Below the pieces are notes generated by a model. It did not search any database. It worked only from the letters and a program-made list of their open reading frames with translations, and was not told the DNA's origin. Position numbers and translations under genes: made by a program. From NCBI RefSeq assembly GCF_018403245.1, contig NZ_BOSH01000022.1, forward strand, positions 1 to 63,421: 63,421 bases of DNA, given 5' to 3'. Shown one piece after another: positions 8,608-15,349 of this stretch (position 1 is the stretch's first letter; each line of letters starts with the position of its first letter). The stretch comes from Paenibacillus sp. J2TS4. Its GTDB lineage: Bacteria > Bacillota > Bacilli > Paenibacillales > NBRC-103111.

Positions 8608-8712
8608 CATCCGCACCCTGACAGGGGTCGGCGTCTAAACCATCCTCTAAACGCGGTCTATCTTCCTGATCTTGCTTCGATAGAGGTTTATACATTACTT
8701 TTCGGGGACCCC
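8608..8712 (-). repeat. Structured repeat A, copy 1 (minus strand)
   Basis: The reverse complement is nearly identical, about nine differences per 100 nt, to 36366-36466 (copy 2). Landmarks on the minus strand are TCCCCGAAAAGTAATGTAT, then CCTCTATC pairing with GATAG and AGAGG, then ACCCCTGTCAGGGT, ending GCGGATG. It abuts the rsfA terminator. No ORF is conserved between copies, so it behaves as a noncoding element. Copy 2 is embedded in repeat B at 36259-36582. Confidence 0.7.
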
Positions 8713-8721
8713 GTCTATCTG

Positions 8722-8750
8722 TTGTAATTAATCAATCAAATGAGTACAAT
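8722..8750 (+). promoter_or_regulatory. Putative SigA promoter overlapping SOS-box region
   Basis: TTGTAA (8722-8727), a 17-bp spacer and TACAAT (8745-8750). A LexA-like operator lies just downstream at 8763-8774. It could drive the panE-type gene at 8953 or a lost mobile-element gene. Confidence 0.5.
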
Positions 8751-8761
8751 ATGGATATGCA

Positions 8762-8775
8762 AGAACGCATGTTCC
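8762..8775. promoter_or_regulatory. Candidate LexA (DinR) operator
   Basis: AGAACGCATGTTCC matches the Bacillus LexA consensus CGAACRNRYGTTYC at 13 of 14 positions (first base A instead of C). Its position just after the -10 at 8745 would place it over the transcription start, where a repressor can act. No SOS-type gene follows directly, so its target is unclear. Confidence 0.5.
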
Positions 8776-8796
8776 TAATCTCGCAGGCTGTTCAAA

Positions 8797-8892
8797 ACAG
8801 AAATGGACTGCGAACGTTTAGCCATGCAAGAATCCCACCGTCGCACGGTAATGTGCAGGGCTTCCGGCTCTAGCCGTGGGAGTCTCAATATG
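8797..8892 (+). mobile_element. Relic of an IS200/IS605-type right end (TnpB omega-RNA-like)
   Basis: The sequence GCGAACGTTTAGCCATGCAAG then AATCCCAC (8831-8838), an internal hairpin with GGCT...AGCC, and GTGGGAGTCTCAATATGA (8876-8893) has the layout of the 3' end of IS200/IS605 tnpB elements: CCCAC/GTGGG hairpin ending near TCAA. No tnpA or tnpB reading frame is present. It is either a degraded insertion or a stand-alone end. It lies 60 nt upstream of the panE-type gene. The family match is from memory of such ends, not from a search. Confidence 0.5.
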
Positions 8893-8952
8893 AGAGGATG
8901 TACTTGTCTATAATTGGGGATAGAAAAGCTATTCAGCAAAGGGGAAAGCTCT

Positions 8953-9936
8953 ATGAACATATATATTGTTGGAGGAGGCTCCATCGGGCTGCTTCTTGCC
9001 GGAAGGCTGACAGAGGCGGCAGAAAACATACATCAGGTGAAAATGATTTGTCGGAAGGCTGCTCAAGCTTCCGAAATCCTCCGTAGCGGGATAACCGTTA
9101 ATTACTCAGAGGAAGGAGAGCACTTCACGGTATTTCCAGCAGCTGCATCCTTTGAAGGTTGGGAAAAGCATCGAGAAGCGGAAAAACCGGATTGGATTCT
9201 GCTTGCCGTCAAGCAAAAGGATATTGATGACGATCTTGCGGCATGGCTAGCCCATTGGTCAGGAAGCCATACGGGGATCGTTTGTTTTCAGAACGGACTG
9301 GGACATGAGGAACGGCTGGCATTGCATCTGCCCCGCTCATCGATTTATATGGCGGTGACTACCGAAGGAGCTCGCAAAAGCTCTCCGACCGAGGTCAGGC
9401 ATACAGGTAAAGGAATAACTCGAATTGGCAGGGCGTATGGGTTCCCAAAAGCGTGTGCCGGACATGCGGCCGGCCACGGGGATCGGGAGCAGGCTTTGCT
9501 CCAATTCCTTTGTCAAGCAGGATTTGATGCGAGATGGACGGATCATATTCATCGTTATGGCTGGAATAAGCTCGTTATCAATTCAATCATCAATCCGCTG
9601 ACCGCACTGACCGGAATTCCGAACGGAGAATTGATACGGAATCAGCATTTGCTTCAGCTGGCACAATCTTTGTTTGCGGAGGCCAAGGAAGTGGCGGGGA
9701 GGCGGGGAATTGAGCTTGACGCTCATTTGTGGGAGCAGGTCTTCGACGTATGCGAAAGGACAGCGGCTAATGAGTCCTCTATGCTGCAGGACATTTATTC
9801 CGGACGTACAACAGAAATTGACTGGATCAATGGAAGCCTTGTTCGAATAGCAGAAGAGGAGGGATTGGAATTACCGACTCATCAAACTCTCTACCATCTG
9901 ATCAAGTCAATGGAGAACGGAAGAAATAGTCGTTAA
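8953..9936 (+). CDS. 2-dehydropantoate 2-reductase family protein (YlbQ/PanE-like)
   Basis: 327 residues. N-terminal Rossmann motif IYIVGGGSIGLLLAGRL binds NADPH, ILLAVKQKDID is the conserved strand with its lysine, and the C-terminal helical domain has YGWNKLVINSIINPLTAL and a serine-rich active-site helix (NESSMLQDI). The reaction is reduction of ketopantoate to pantoate in the coenzyme A pathway; paralogues with other 2-keto acid substrates exist, so I leave the symbol blank. ATG 8953 follows AAGGGGAAAG by 7 nt; an upstream in-frame start at 8914 has no good site. Order rsfA-like, panE-like, bshC, mraZ matches Bacillus. Confidence 0.85.
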   Translation: MNIYIVGGGSIGLLLAGRLTEAAENIHQVKMICRKAAQASEILRSGITVNYSEEGEHFTVFPAAASFEGWEKHREAEKPDWILLAVKQKDIDDDLAAWLAHWSGSHTGIVCFQNGLGHEERLALHLPRSSIYMAVTTEGARKSSPTEVRHTGKGITRIGRAYGFPKACAGHAAGHGDREQALLQFLCQAGFDARWTDHIHRYGWNKLVINSIINPLTALTGIPNGELIRNQHLLQLAQSLFAEAKEVAGRRGIELDAHLWEQVFDVCERTAANESSMLQDIYSGRTTEIDWINGSLVRIAEEEGLELPTHQTLYHLIKSMENGRNSR

Positions 9937-10022
9937 GCTTTTGGACGCGTCATTTCAGTCATATGGGGTGAGGCGGCCAAAAAACAGCGAACTAAATACT
10001 CGGCAATAAGGATTTTACTGTT

Positions 10023-10051
10023 TTGACTAAAATAACAACGATGTGTACAAT
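10023..10051 (+). promoter_or_regulatory. SigA promoter for bshC
   Basis: TTGACT (10023-10028), a 17-bp spacer and TACAAT (10046-10051), 52 nt upstream of the bshC start. This is the strongest vegetative promoter match in the first 13 kb and could also serve ahcY, which follows bshC after 28 nt. Confidence 0.7.
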
Positions 10052-10102
10052 CAAATTGAACCTTAAACCTATATACATACCTTATGACGAGGGGGCCGTT
10101 CG

Positions 10103-11734
10103 ATGAAGTTGGAGCCTTATGAACGGAGTACCGGCCAGTCGTTGGCCGAGGATTACAAGCATCGATTCGAACGGGTACGGGATTTATACGTATATAACGT
10201 ATGGGATGAGACTTGCTGGGAGGAAAGAGCAGCCTGGCTCGATCAATCCCGATTTTCCGCTAACCGGACCGAATTGGTACACAGCCTTATCCGTTATAAT
10301 GATAGACTTGGGAATGATCCGGAAAGCTTCGAGGCGCTGGAACAGCTTCGCCGACCTGAGACGCTTGTCATTGTAGGAGGCCAGCAGGCCGGATTGTTCA
10401 CCGGACCGCTGCTTGTCATCTACAAGGCAGCGACAATCATTCAAGCGGCGAGACAGGCTTCCGAGCAATTAAAGCGCCCGGTCGTTCCGGTGTTTTGGAT
10501 TGCGGGGGAGGATCATGATTTTGAAGAGGTCAATCATGCGTACACTCTGACTCCGCAGCTGCAGGTTGAGAAGCTGAAGCTGGAGCTGGAGCGCCCCATG
10601 GGAACACGCACTTCCATCAGCCGGCTGACGATTGATAATTGGGAAGACGCTTTAAATCAGCTGGATAACAGTCTTCTGGATACGGAATTTAAAGCCCCTC
10701 TTCTAGAGAAGCTGATGGATGCCGCTGGCAAGTCGAAGACATTGACCGAATTTTTCGGCCGAATGATGGCGTGGTTGTTCGGCAAGCATGGGCTCATATT
10801 ATTGGATTCGGACGATGCTGGCATTCGCAAGCTTGAAGGCCCGATGTTTACCCGGCTTCTTGAGCATCGCCACGAAGTAAATCATGCGGTGCTGAGCGGC
10901 TGGGAGCAAGTTAAACGGCTTGGCTACTCTCCCCAGGCGGAAGCCCATCCGGACAGCGCCAATCTGTTTATATTCGAGGATGATGGAGAGCGAGTGCTGC
11001 TCTACCGCGATGGCGAGTCTTTGACGGACCGCAAGAAGGAACGGCGCTATGATCCGCAGCAGCTTTTGGAGTGGGTCTCGCATCAACCGGAAAGATTTAG
11101 CAACAATGTTATGACCCGCCCGGTTATGCAGGACTACTTGCTTCCGGTGCTTGGCGCAGTGCTGGGACCGGGGGAAATCGCTTATTGGGGAATGACCCGC
11201 TCCGTGTTTGAAGTCCTGGGGATGCAAATGCCGATTCTTCTTCCGCGTCGAGAGCTTACCCTAATGGAGGGGACCGTTCAGAAGCATATGGAGAAATTCG
11301 GATGGACGATCGAGGATGTCCTGTATCGGTTCGACGAGAAGAAGAACCAATGGCTTAGGGAGCAGGATCAGCTCAAGTTAGAGGAACGATTCGCCGAAGT
11401 AAAGGAGCAATTTCTCGAGCTGTATAGGCCTATCCTGGAGACCGTTGCATCCATTAACCCGGGGATGAGCAAATTAGGCAAGGCCAATGAGCAAAAAATT
11501 ATCGAGCAAATCGAATTTCTGGAAACCCGTTCGACGGAAGCGAATCAAGCCCAGCATGAAGCAGCCTTAAGGCAGTTGGAGAGAATCCGCCTTTCCTTGC
11601 TTCCACTCGGCCGAGATCAGGAGCGGGTCTATAATGTCTTTTCCTACTTGAATAAATACGGCACAGATTGGGTGGACGAATTGGTGAGTCAGCCCTTATC
11701 GCTTCAACCGGTTCATTCGATTGTCTATATGTAG
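10103..11734 (+). CDS. bshC: Bacillithiol biosynthesis cysteine-adding enzyme
   Basis: 543 residues, the usual BshC length. The Rossmann-like core shows LVIVGGQQAGLFTGPLLVIYKAATII near residue 90 and VFWIAGEDHDFEEVNHAYTL near 135, followed by the family's C-terminal coiled coil (about 400-490). BshC adds cysteine to glucosaminyl-malate, the last step in making bacillithiol, the main low-molecular-weight thiol of these bacteria. AGGGGG lies upstream of ATG 10103 and a good SigA promoter upstream of that. It sits just before ahcY, which supplies homocysteine; thiol and sulfur metabolism are thus neighbours, though joint regulation is inference. Confidence 0.93.
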   Translation: MKLEPYERSTGQSLAEDYKHRFERVRDLYVYNVWDETCWEERAAWLDQSRFSANRTELVHSLIRYNDRLGNDPESFEALEQLRRPETLVIVGGQQAGLFTGPLLVIYKAATIIQAARQASEQLKRPVVPVFWIAGEDHDFEEVNHAYTLTPQLQVEKLKLELERPMGTRTSISRLTIDNWEDALNQLDNSLLDTEFKAPLLEKLMDAAGKSKTLTEFFGRMMAWLFGKHGLILLDSDDAGIRKLEGPMFTRLLEHRHEVNHAVLSGWEQVKRLGYSPQAEAHPDSANLFIFEDDGERVLLYRDGESLTDRKKERRYDPQQLLEWVSHQPERFSNNVMTRPVMQDYLLPVLGAVLGPGEIAYWGMTRSVFEVLGMQMPILLPRRELTLMEGTVQKHMEKFGWTIEDVLYRFDEKKNQWLREQDQLKLEERFAEVKEQFLELYRPILETVASINPGMSKLGKANEQKIIEQIEFLETRSTEANQAQHEAALRQLERIRLSLLPLGRDQERVYNVFSYLNKYGTDWVDELVSQPLSLQPVHSIVYM

Positions 11735-11762
11735 AACTTTTAATCAGGACAGGAGGATATTC

Positions 11763-13025
11763 ATGAACACTAAAGTAAAAAGTATCATCGCCGATCCGTC
11801 TTTGGCAGCGGAAGGACATTTAAAGATTGATTGGGCAGATGCTCACATGCCGGTCTTGAACCGGATCAAAGCGCAGTTTGAGAAAGAAAAGCCATTTCAA
11901 GGATTAAAGGTGGCCATCTCTTTGCATCTGGAAGCCAAAACAGCCTACCTTGCCAAGGTTGTACAAGCGGGAGGCGCGGAAGTGGCGATTACCGGCAGCA
12001 ATCCTTTGTCGACCCAGGATGATGTGTGCGCCGCTTTGGTGGAGGACGGGATTACCGTGTTCGCCAAATATAATCCGGATCCGAAGGAATATAAAGAATT
12101 GATGATCAAAACGTTGGAAACCGAACCGGATTTATTGATTGATGACGGGGGCGATCTCGTCTCGATTCTTCATTCGGAACGCAGGGACTTGTTGAAAAAA
12201 GTTCGCGGTGGAGCTGAAGAAACGACAACAGGCATTCTCCGCCTCAAGGCGATGGATAAGGAAGGTCAGCTGCAGTTCCCGATGGTGGCTGTCAATGACG
12301 CCTTCTGCAAATATTTGTTTGACAATCGCTATGGTACCGGACAATCCGTCTGGGACGGAATCAACCGGACAACCAATCTGGTAGTTGCCGGCAAAACAGT
12401 TGTGGTCGTTGGCTACGGCTGGTGCGGCAAAGGGGTAGCTAAACGTGCTCAAGGATTGGGGGCCAATGTGGTCGTCACGGAAGTGGATGCCATCAAAGCG
12501 GTAGAAGCCTACATGGACGGTTTTCAGGTTATGCCGATGCGGGATGCGGCCCGGATTGGAGACTTCTTCGTTACTGTCACCGGCAACCGGGATGTGATTC
12601 GCGGCGAGCATTATGAGGTGATGAAGGATGGAGCCATTCTTTCCAATGCCGGACATTTCGATATCGAAGTGAACAAGCCGGAGCTCGACGCGCTTTCCGT
12701 TTCCAAACGGACCGTGCGCCGCAACATCGAAGAATACAAGCTGAAGGACGGACGCAAATTTTATTTGCTGGCTGAAGGCCGTCTGGTCAATCTAGCTGCG
12801 GGTGACGGGCATCCTGCGGAAATCATGGATATGACCTTTGCCCTGCAAGCTATGTCTCTTAAGCATGTTAACGAGCAATACAAGCAAATCGGGAACAGGG
12901 TCGTTAACGTTCCTTATGAGCTGGATGAGCAAGTCGCCCGCTTTAAGCTCGAATCGCTCGGAATAGCTATTGATCAGCTGTCGCAGGAGCAAATTCAATA
13001 TTTGGACAGCTGGGCAGAACACTAA
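11763..13025 (+). CDS. ahcY: Adenosylhomocysteinase (S-adenosylhomocysteine hydrolase)
   Basis: 420 residues. It hydrolyses S-adenosylhomocysteine reversibly to adenosine and homocysteine, with bound NAD. Visible are the substrate-domain motifs HMPVLNRI and SLHLEAKTAYL, the NAD-binding stretch VVVVGYGWCGKGVAKRAQGLGA near residue 215, SNAGHFDIEV and the C-terminal signature LAAGDGHPAEIMDMTFALQA. The length is that of the shorter clade that lacks the ~40-residue eukaryote-type insert. ATG 11763 follows GGAGG by 6 nt. Bacillus subtilis recycles SAH by MtnN/LuxS instead, so a hydrolase gene between bshC and mraZ is a notable insertion relative to that layout. A terminator follows. Confidence 0.95.
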   Translation: MNTKVKSIIADPSLAAEGHLKIDWADAHMPVLNRIKAQFEKEKPFQGLKVAISLHLEAKTAYLAKVVQAGGAEVAITGSNPLSTQDDVCAALVEDGITVFAKYNPDPKEYKELMIKTLETEPDLLIDDGGDLVSILHSERRDLLKKVRGGAEETTTGILRLKAMDKEGQLQFPMVAVNDAFCKYLFDNRYGTGQSVWDGINRTTNLVVAGKTVVVVGYGWCGKGVAKRAQGLGANVVVTEVDAIKAVEAYMDGFQVMPMRDAARIGDFFVTVTGNRDVIRGEHYEVMKDGAILSNAGHFDIEVNKPELDALSVSKRTVRRNIEEYKLKDGRKFYLLAEGRLVNLAAGDGHPAEIMDMTFALQAMSLKHVNEQYKQIGNRVVNVPYELDEQVARFKLESLGIAIDQLSQEQIQYLDSWAEH

Positions 13026-13074
13026 AACGCGGGTGATCTAAGGCTAAGGCTTCACTAAATTCACGTTAGGGCAT

Positions 13075-13122
13075 GAGACTGTCTCTTTTAGATTAAACGA
13101 TCTAAAGGGCAGTCTCTTTTTT
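13075..13122 (+). terminator. ahcY terminator
   Basis: GAGACTG-C-TTTTAGAT (13075-13093) pairs with ATCTAAA-GGG-CAGTCTC (13100-13116), then TTTTTT. It ends the bshC-ahcY unit before the dcw cluster. Confidence 0.85.
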
Positions 13123-13346
13123 GTTGAACTGGACAAATAGTTAGTTTCTTGTATAAGCGAGAATTATTGCTTAGCCCTTGCCTATTCACTTCACGGAGCA
13201 CCTTCTGGCAGGCTGTCCCATTGAATTTGGTGTATCACATCCTCAACAAATAGTCTTTTATTCCTATTCATTTTCCGTTTTTTATCAGAATGTAATAGGA
13301 AAGACCTATTTATCATGCAGCTTTAAAAACTTTTCGGATATCCTGC

Positions 13347-13374
13347 TTGGTTTAGCAGGATTTTTTGCTATAAT
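13347..13374 (+). promoter_or_regulatory. SigA promoter of the mraZ/dcw cluster
   Basis: TTGGTT (13347-13352), a 16-bp spacer and a perfect TATAAT (13369-13374), 62 nt before the mraZ start. The stretch 13125-13345 upstream shows no gene. Confidence 0.75.
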
Positions 13375-13392
13375 AGAGAATATTTATTTCTG

Positions 13393-13425
13393 AGTGGGGC
13401 AAAGTGGGGCAAAGTGGTGGAAAGG
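13393..13425 (+). promoter_or_regulatory. MraZ operator: three GTGGKG repeats
   Basis: AGTGGGGCAA, AGTGGGGCAA and AGTGGTGGAA follow one another with a 10-bp period between the promoter and mraZ. MraZ proteins autoregulate by binding tandem GTGG/TGGG-type repeats at this location, so this is very likely the MraZ binding site. Confidence 0.75.
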
Positions 13426-13436
13426 GGGGCTAACTC

Positions 13437-13874
13437 ATGTTTATGGGGGAATACCAGCACAGCATAGATGAGAAGGGGCGAATGATTATTCCCGCCAAAT
13501 TCCGTGAAGCCCTCGGTTCCTCCTTTGTCGTTACCCGCGGACTGGACAATTGTTTGTTCGTCTATCCCATGCAGGAATGGGCAGTATTGGAAAGTAAGCT
13601 CAAATCGCTGCCCTTGATGAAATCCGATGCCCGGGCGTTTACTCGTTTTTTCTTTTCTGGAGCAACCGAATGCGAGCTCGATAAACAGGGAAGGGTAAAC
13701 TTGCCAAACACGCTGGTGGATTATGCCAAGCTTAAGAAGGACTGCGTAGTACTGGGCGTATCTAACCGTGTGGAGATTTGGAGCAAGGATCTTTGGGAAA
13801 ACTACTTCCAGCAGTCGGAAGAATCGTTTAATGAGATCGCCGAAAAGCTTGTGGATTTTAATTTCGATTTGTAA
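13437..13874 (+). CDS. mraZ: Transcriptional regulator MraZ
   Basis: 145 residues with two AbrB-like SpoVT/MraZ half-domains: MGEYQHSIDEKGRMIIPAKFRE at the start and RFFFSGATECELDKQGRVNLP near 65-85. MraZ forms ring oligomers and binds the tandem GTGG boxes directly upstream, repressing the dcw cluster. It is the first gene of the cluster, 69 nt ahead of rsmH, which can antagonise MraZ in E. coli. ATG 13437 follows a GGGGGG site by about 7 nt. Confidence 0.95.
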   Translation: MFMGEYQHSIDEKGRMIIPAKFREALGSSFVVTRGLDNCLFVYPMQEWAVLESKLKSLPLMKSDARAFTRFFFSGATECELDKQGRVNLPNTLVDYAKLKKDCVVLGVSNRVEIWSKDLWENYFQQSEESFNEIAEKLVDFNFDL

Positions 13875-13943
13875 GCGAAATGGAGGATGGCGGCTCAACC
13901 TAAGGCTTTGCATCTAAATAAAAGACCCGGGAGGATACAGAAG

Positions 13944-14894
13944 GTGTTTCATCACATAACTGTTTTGTTGGAAGAAGCTGTGGAAGGATTACATATCAAG
14001 CCAGATGGGATCTATGTGGATTGCACTTTGGGCGGGGCGGGGCATAGCGAACGAATCGCTTCCCAACTCGGGCCTGAAGGCAGATTAATTGCTTTGGATC
14101 AGGATGAGCAAGCCATACTGCATGCTGCTCGAAAGTTGGAGCGCTATAGCGACAAGGTGACTATTGTGAAGAGTAATTTCCGTCATTTGAGACAAGCGCT
14201 CAGCGAGCTTTCTCTTCCGATGGTTGAGGAAATACCGCAGGTCGATGGGATATTGTTCGATTTGGGTGTTTCATCTCCGCAATTGGACGATGCCGAGCGC
14301 GGCTTTAGCTATAACCAGGAGGCAGAGCTCGATATGAGGATGGATCCTTCATCCGATCTTACGGCTAAAGACATAGTTAACGGCTGGAGTGAATCTGATC
14401 TCGCCCGCATTTTGTTTGAATATGGAGAAGAGAAATTTTCCCGTCGGATCGCGGCCCGTATTGTGCAGAGACGTGAGAAGGAGCCCCTTAGCACAACCTT
14501 GCAACTAGCGGAGCTGATCAAAGAGGCGATTCCGGCGGCCGCCCGGCGAACGGGGCCGCATCCGGCCAAGCGCAGCTTCCAGGCGCTGCGGATTGCGGTT
14601 AACGATGAACTGGGAGCGCTGCGCGATGCCTTGGAGCAGGCGGTAGATTGTCTCGCTCCCGGCGGCAGAATATCTGTCATTACGTTTCATTCCTTGGAAG
14701 ACCGCATATGCAAGCAATGGTTTGCCGAACAGTTGAATCGCTGTACTTGCCCTCCGGACCTGCCGGTGTGTGTATGTCATAAAGAGCCTGTGCTGCGTCT
14801 GGTACACCGTAAGCCGATAATGCCGTCGGAAGAAGAACTGACCCGTAATCCCCGGGCTCGATCCGCAAAGCTAAGAGTGGCGGAAAAGCTTTAG
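13944..14894 (+). CDS. rsmH: 16S rRNA (cytosine(1402)-N(4))-methyltransferase
   Basis: 316 residues. It methylates N4 of C1402 in the ribosomal P site using SAM. Motifs: HHITVLLEEAVEGL at the start, DCTLGGAGHSERI for SAM binding near 30-45, LFDLGVSSPQLDDAERGFSY and RAFQALRIAVNDEL-type FQALRIAVNDELGAL, ending ARSAKLRVAEKL. I chose GTG 13944 because CGGGAGG lies 9 nt upstream and the protein begins as the family does; an in-frame ATG at 13887 would add 19 residues. Second gene of the dcw operon. Confidence 0.93.
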   Translation: MFHHITVLLEEAVEGLHIKPDGIYVDCTLGGAGHSERIASQLGPEGRLIALDQDEQAILHAARKLERYSDKVTIVKSNFRHLRQALSELSLPMVEEIPQVDGILFDLGVSSPQLDDAERGFSYNQEAELDMRMDPSSDLTAKDIVNGWSESDLARILFEYGEEKFSRRIAARIVQRREKEPLSTTLQLAELIKEAIPAAARRTGPHPAKRSFQALRIAVNDELGALRDALEQAVDCLAPGGRISVITFHSLEDRICKQWFAEQLNRCTCPPDLPVCVCHKEPVLRLVHRKPIMPSEEELTRNPRARSAKLRVAEKL

Positions 14895-14919
14895 CCCGTA
14901 CAAGAAGGAGGAGGAACGA

Positions 14920-15336
14920 TTGGCATCCTATATGCACGGAAGCTCGGCGCTGAAGCAAAAGCAAGAGAACCAGGTCAGAACTAAAGAAAATCGCAAAGTC
15001 GTTTATCGTGCTAAAGCGATCCCCATAAAAGAAAAATTATTTTATTTATTTATCATTACTCTGGTCGTAACCGTTGCAGGAATCGTATTATGGCGTTACG
15101 CCTTGCTCTATCAATTAAATAGCGATATTCATAAAATGGAATCTCAGATTAAGCAGCTGGAAATTTCCAATAACAGCTTGAAACAGCAGATTGATAAAAT
15201 GAACGATTTAACCCGTATAAAGCTGGAAGCAGACAAGAGCGGCTTGACCCCGCCAAAGCCGGAGCAAATTGTGCGAGTGCCGGTAACGACGCCGGTGACC
15301 TCAGGTCAAGACGATAACCAGCCAGGCCAGCCGTAA
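14920..15336 (+). CDS. ftsL: Cell division protein FtsL
   Basis: 138 residues with a TTG start behind AAGGAGGAGG (6 nt spacing). It is a bitopic membrane protein: a basic cytoplasmic N terminus of ~45 residues, one membrane segment near 46-68 (LFYLFIITLVVTVAGIVLW) and an extracellular leucine-zipper coiled coil at about 75-105 (MESQIKQLEISNNSLKQQI). FtsL pairs with DivIC and DivIB in the septal complex. Identification rests on topology and position between rsmH and the PBP2B gene, as primary sequence is poorly conserved in this family. A Pro/Thr-rich tail follows the coiled coil. Confidence 0.85.
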   Translation: MASYMHGSSALKQKQENQVRTKENRKVVYRAKAIPIKEKLFYLFIITLVVTVAGIVLWRYALLYQLNSDIHKMESQIKQLEISNNSLKQQIDKMNDLTRIKLEADKSGLTPPKPEQIVRVPVTTPVTSGQDDNQPGQP

Positions 15337-15349
15337 ACGAGGACAAGCT

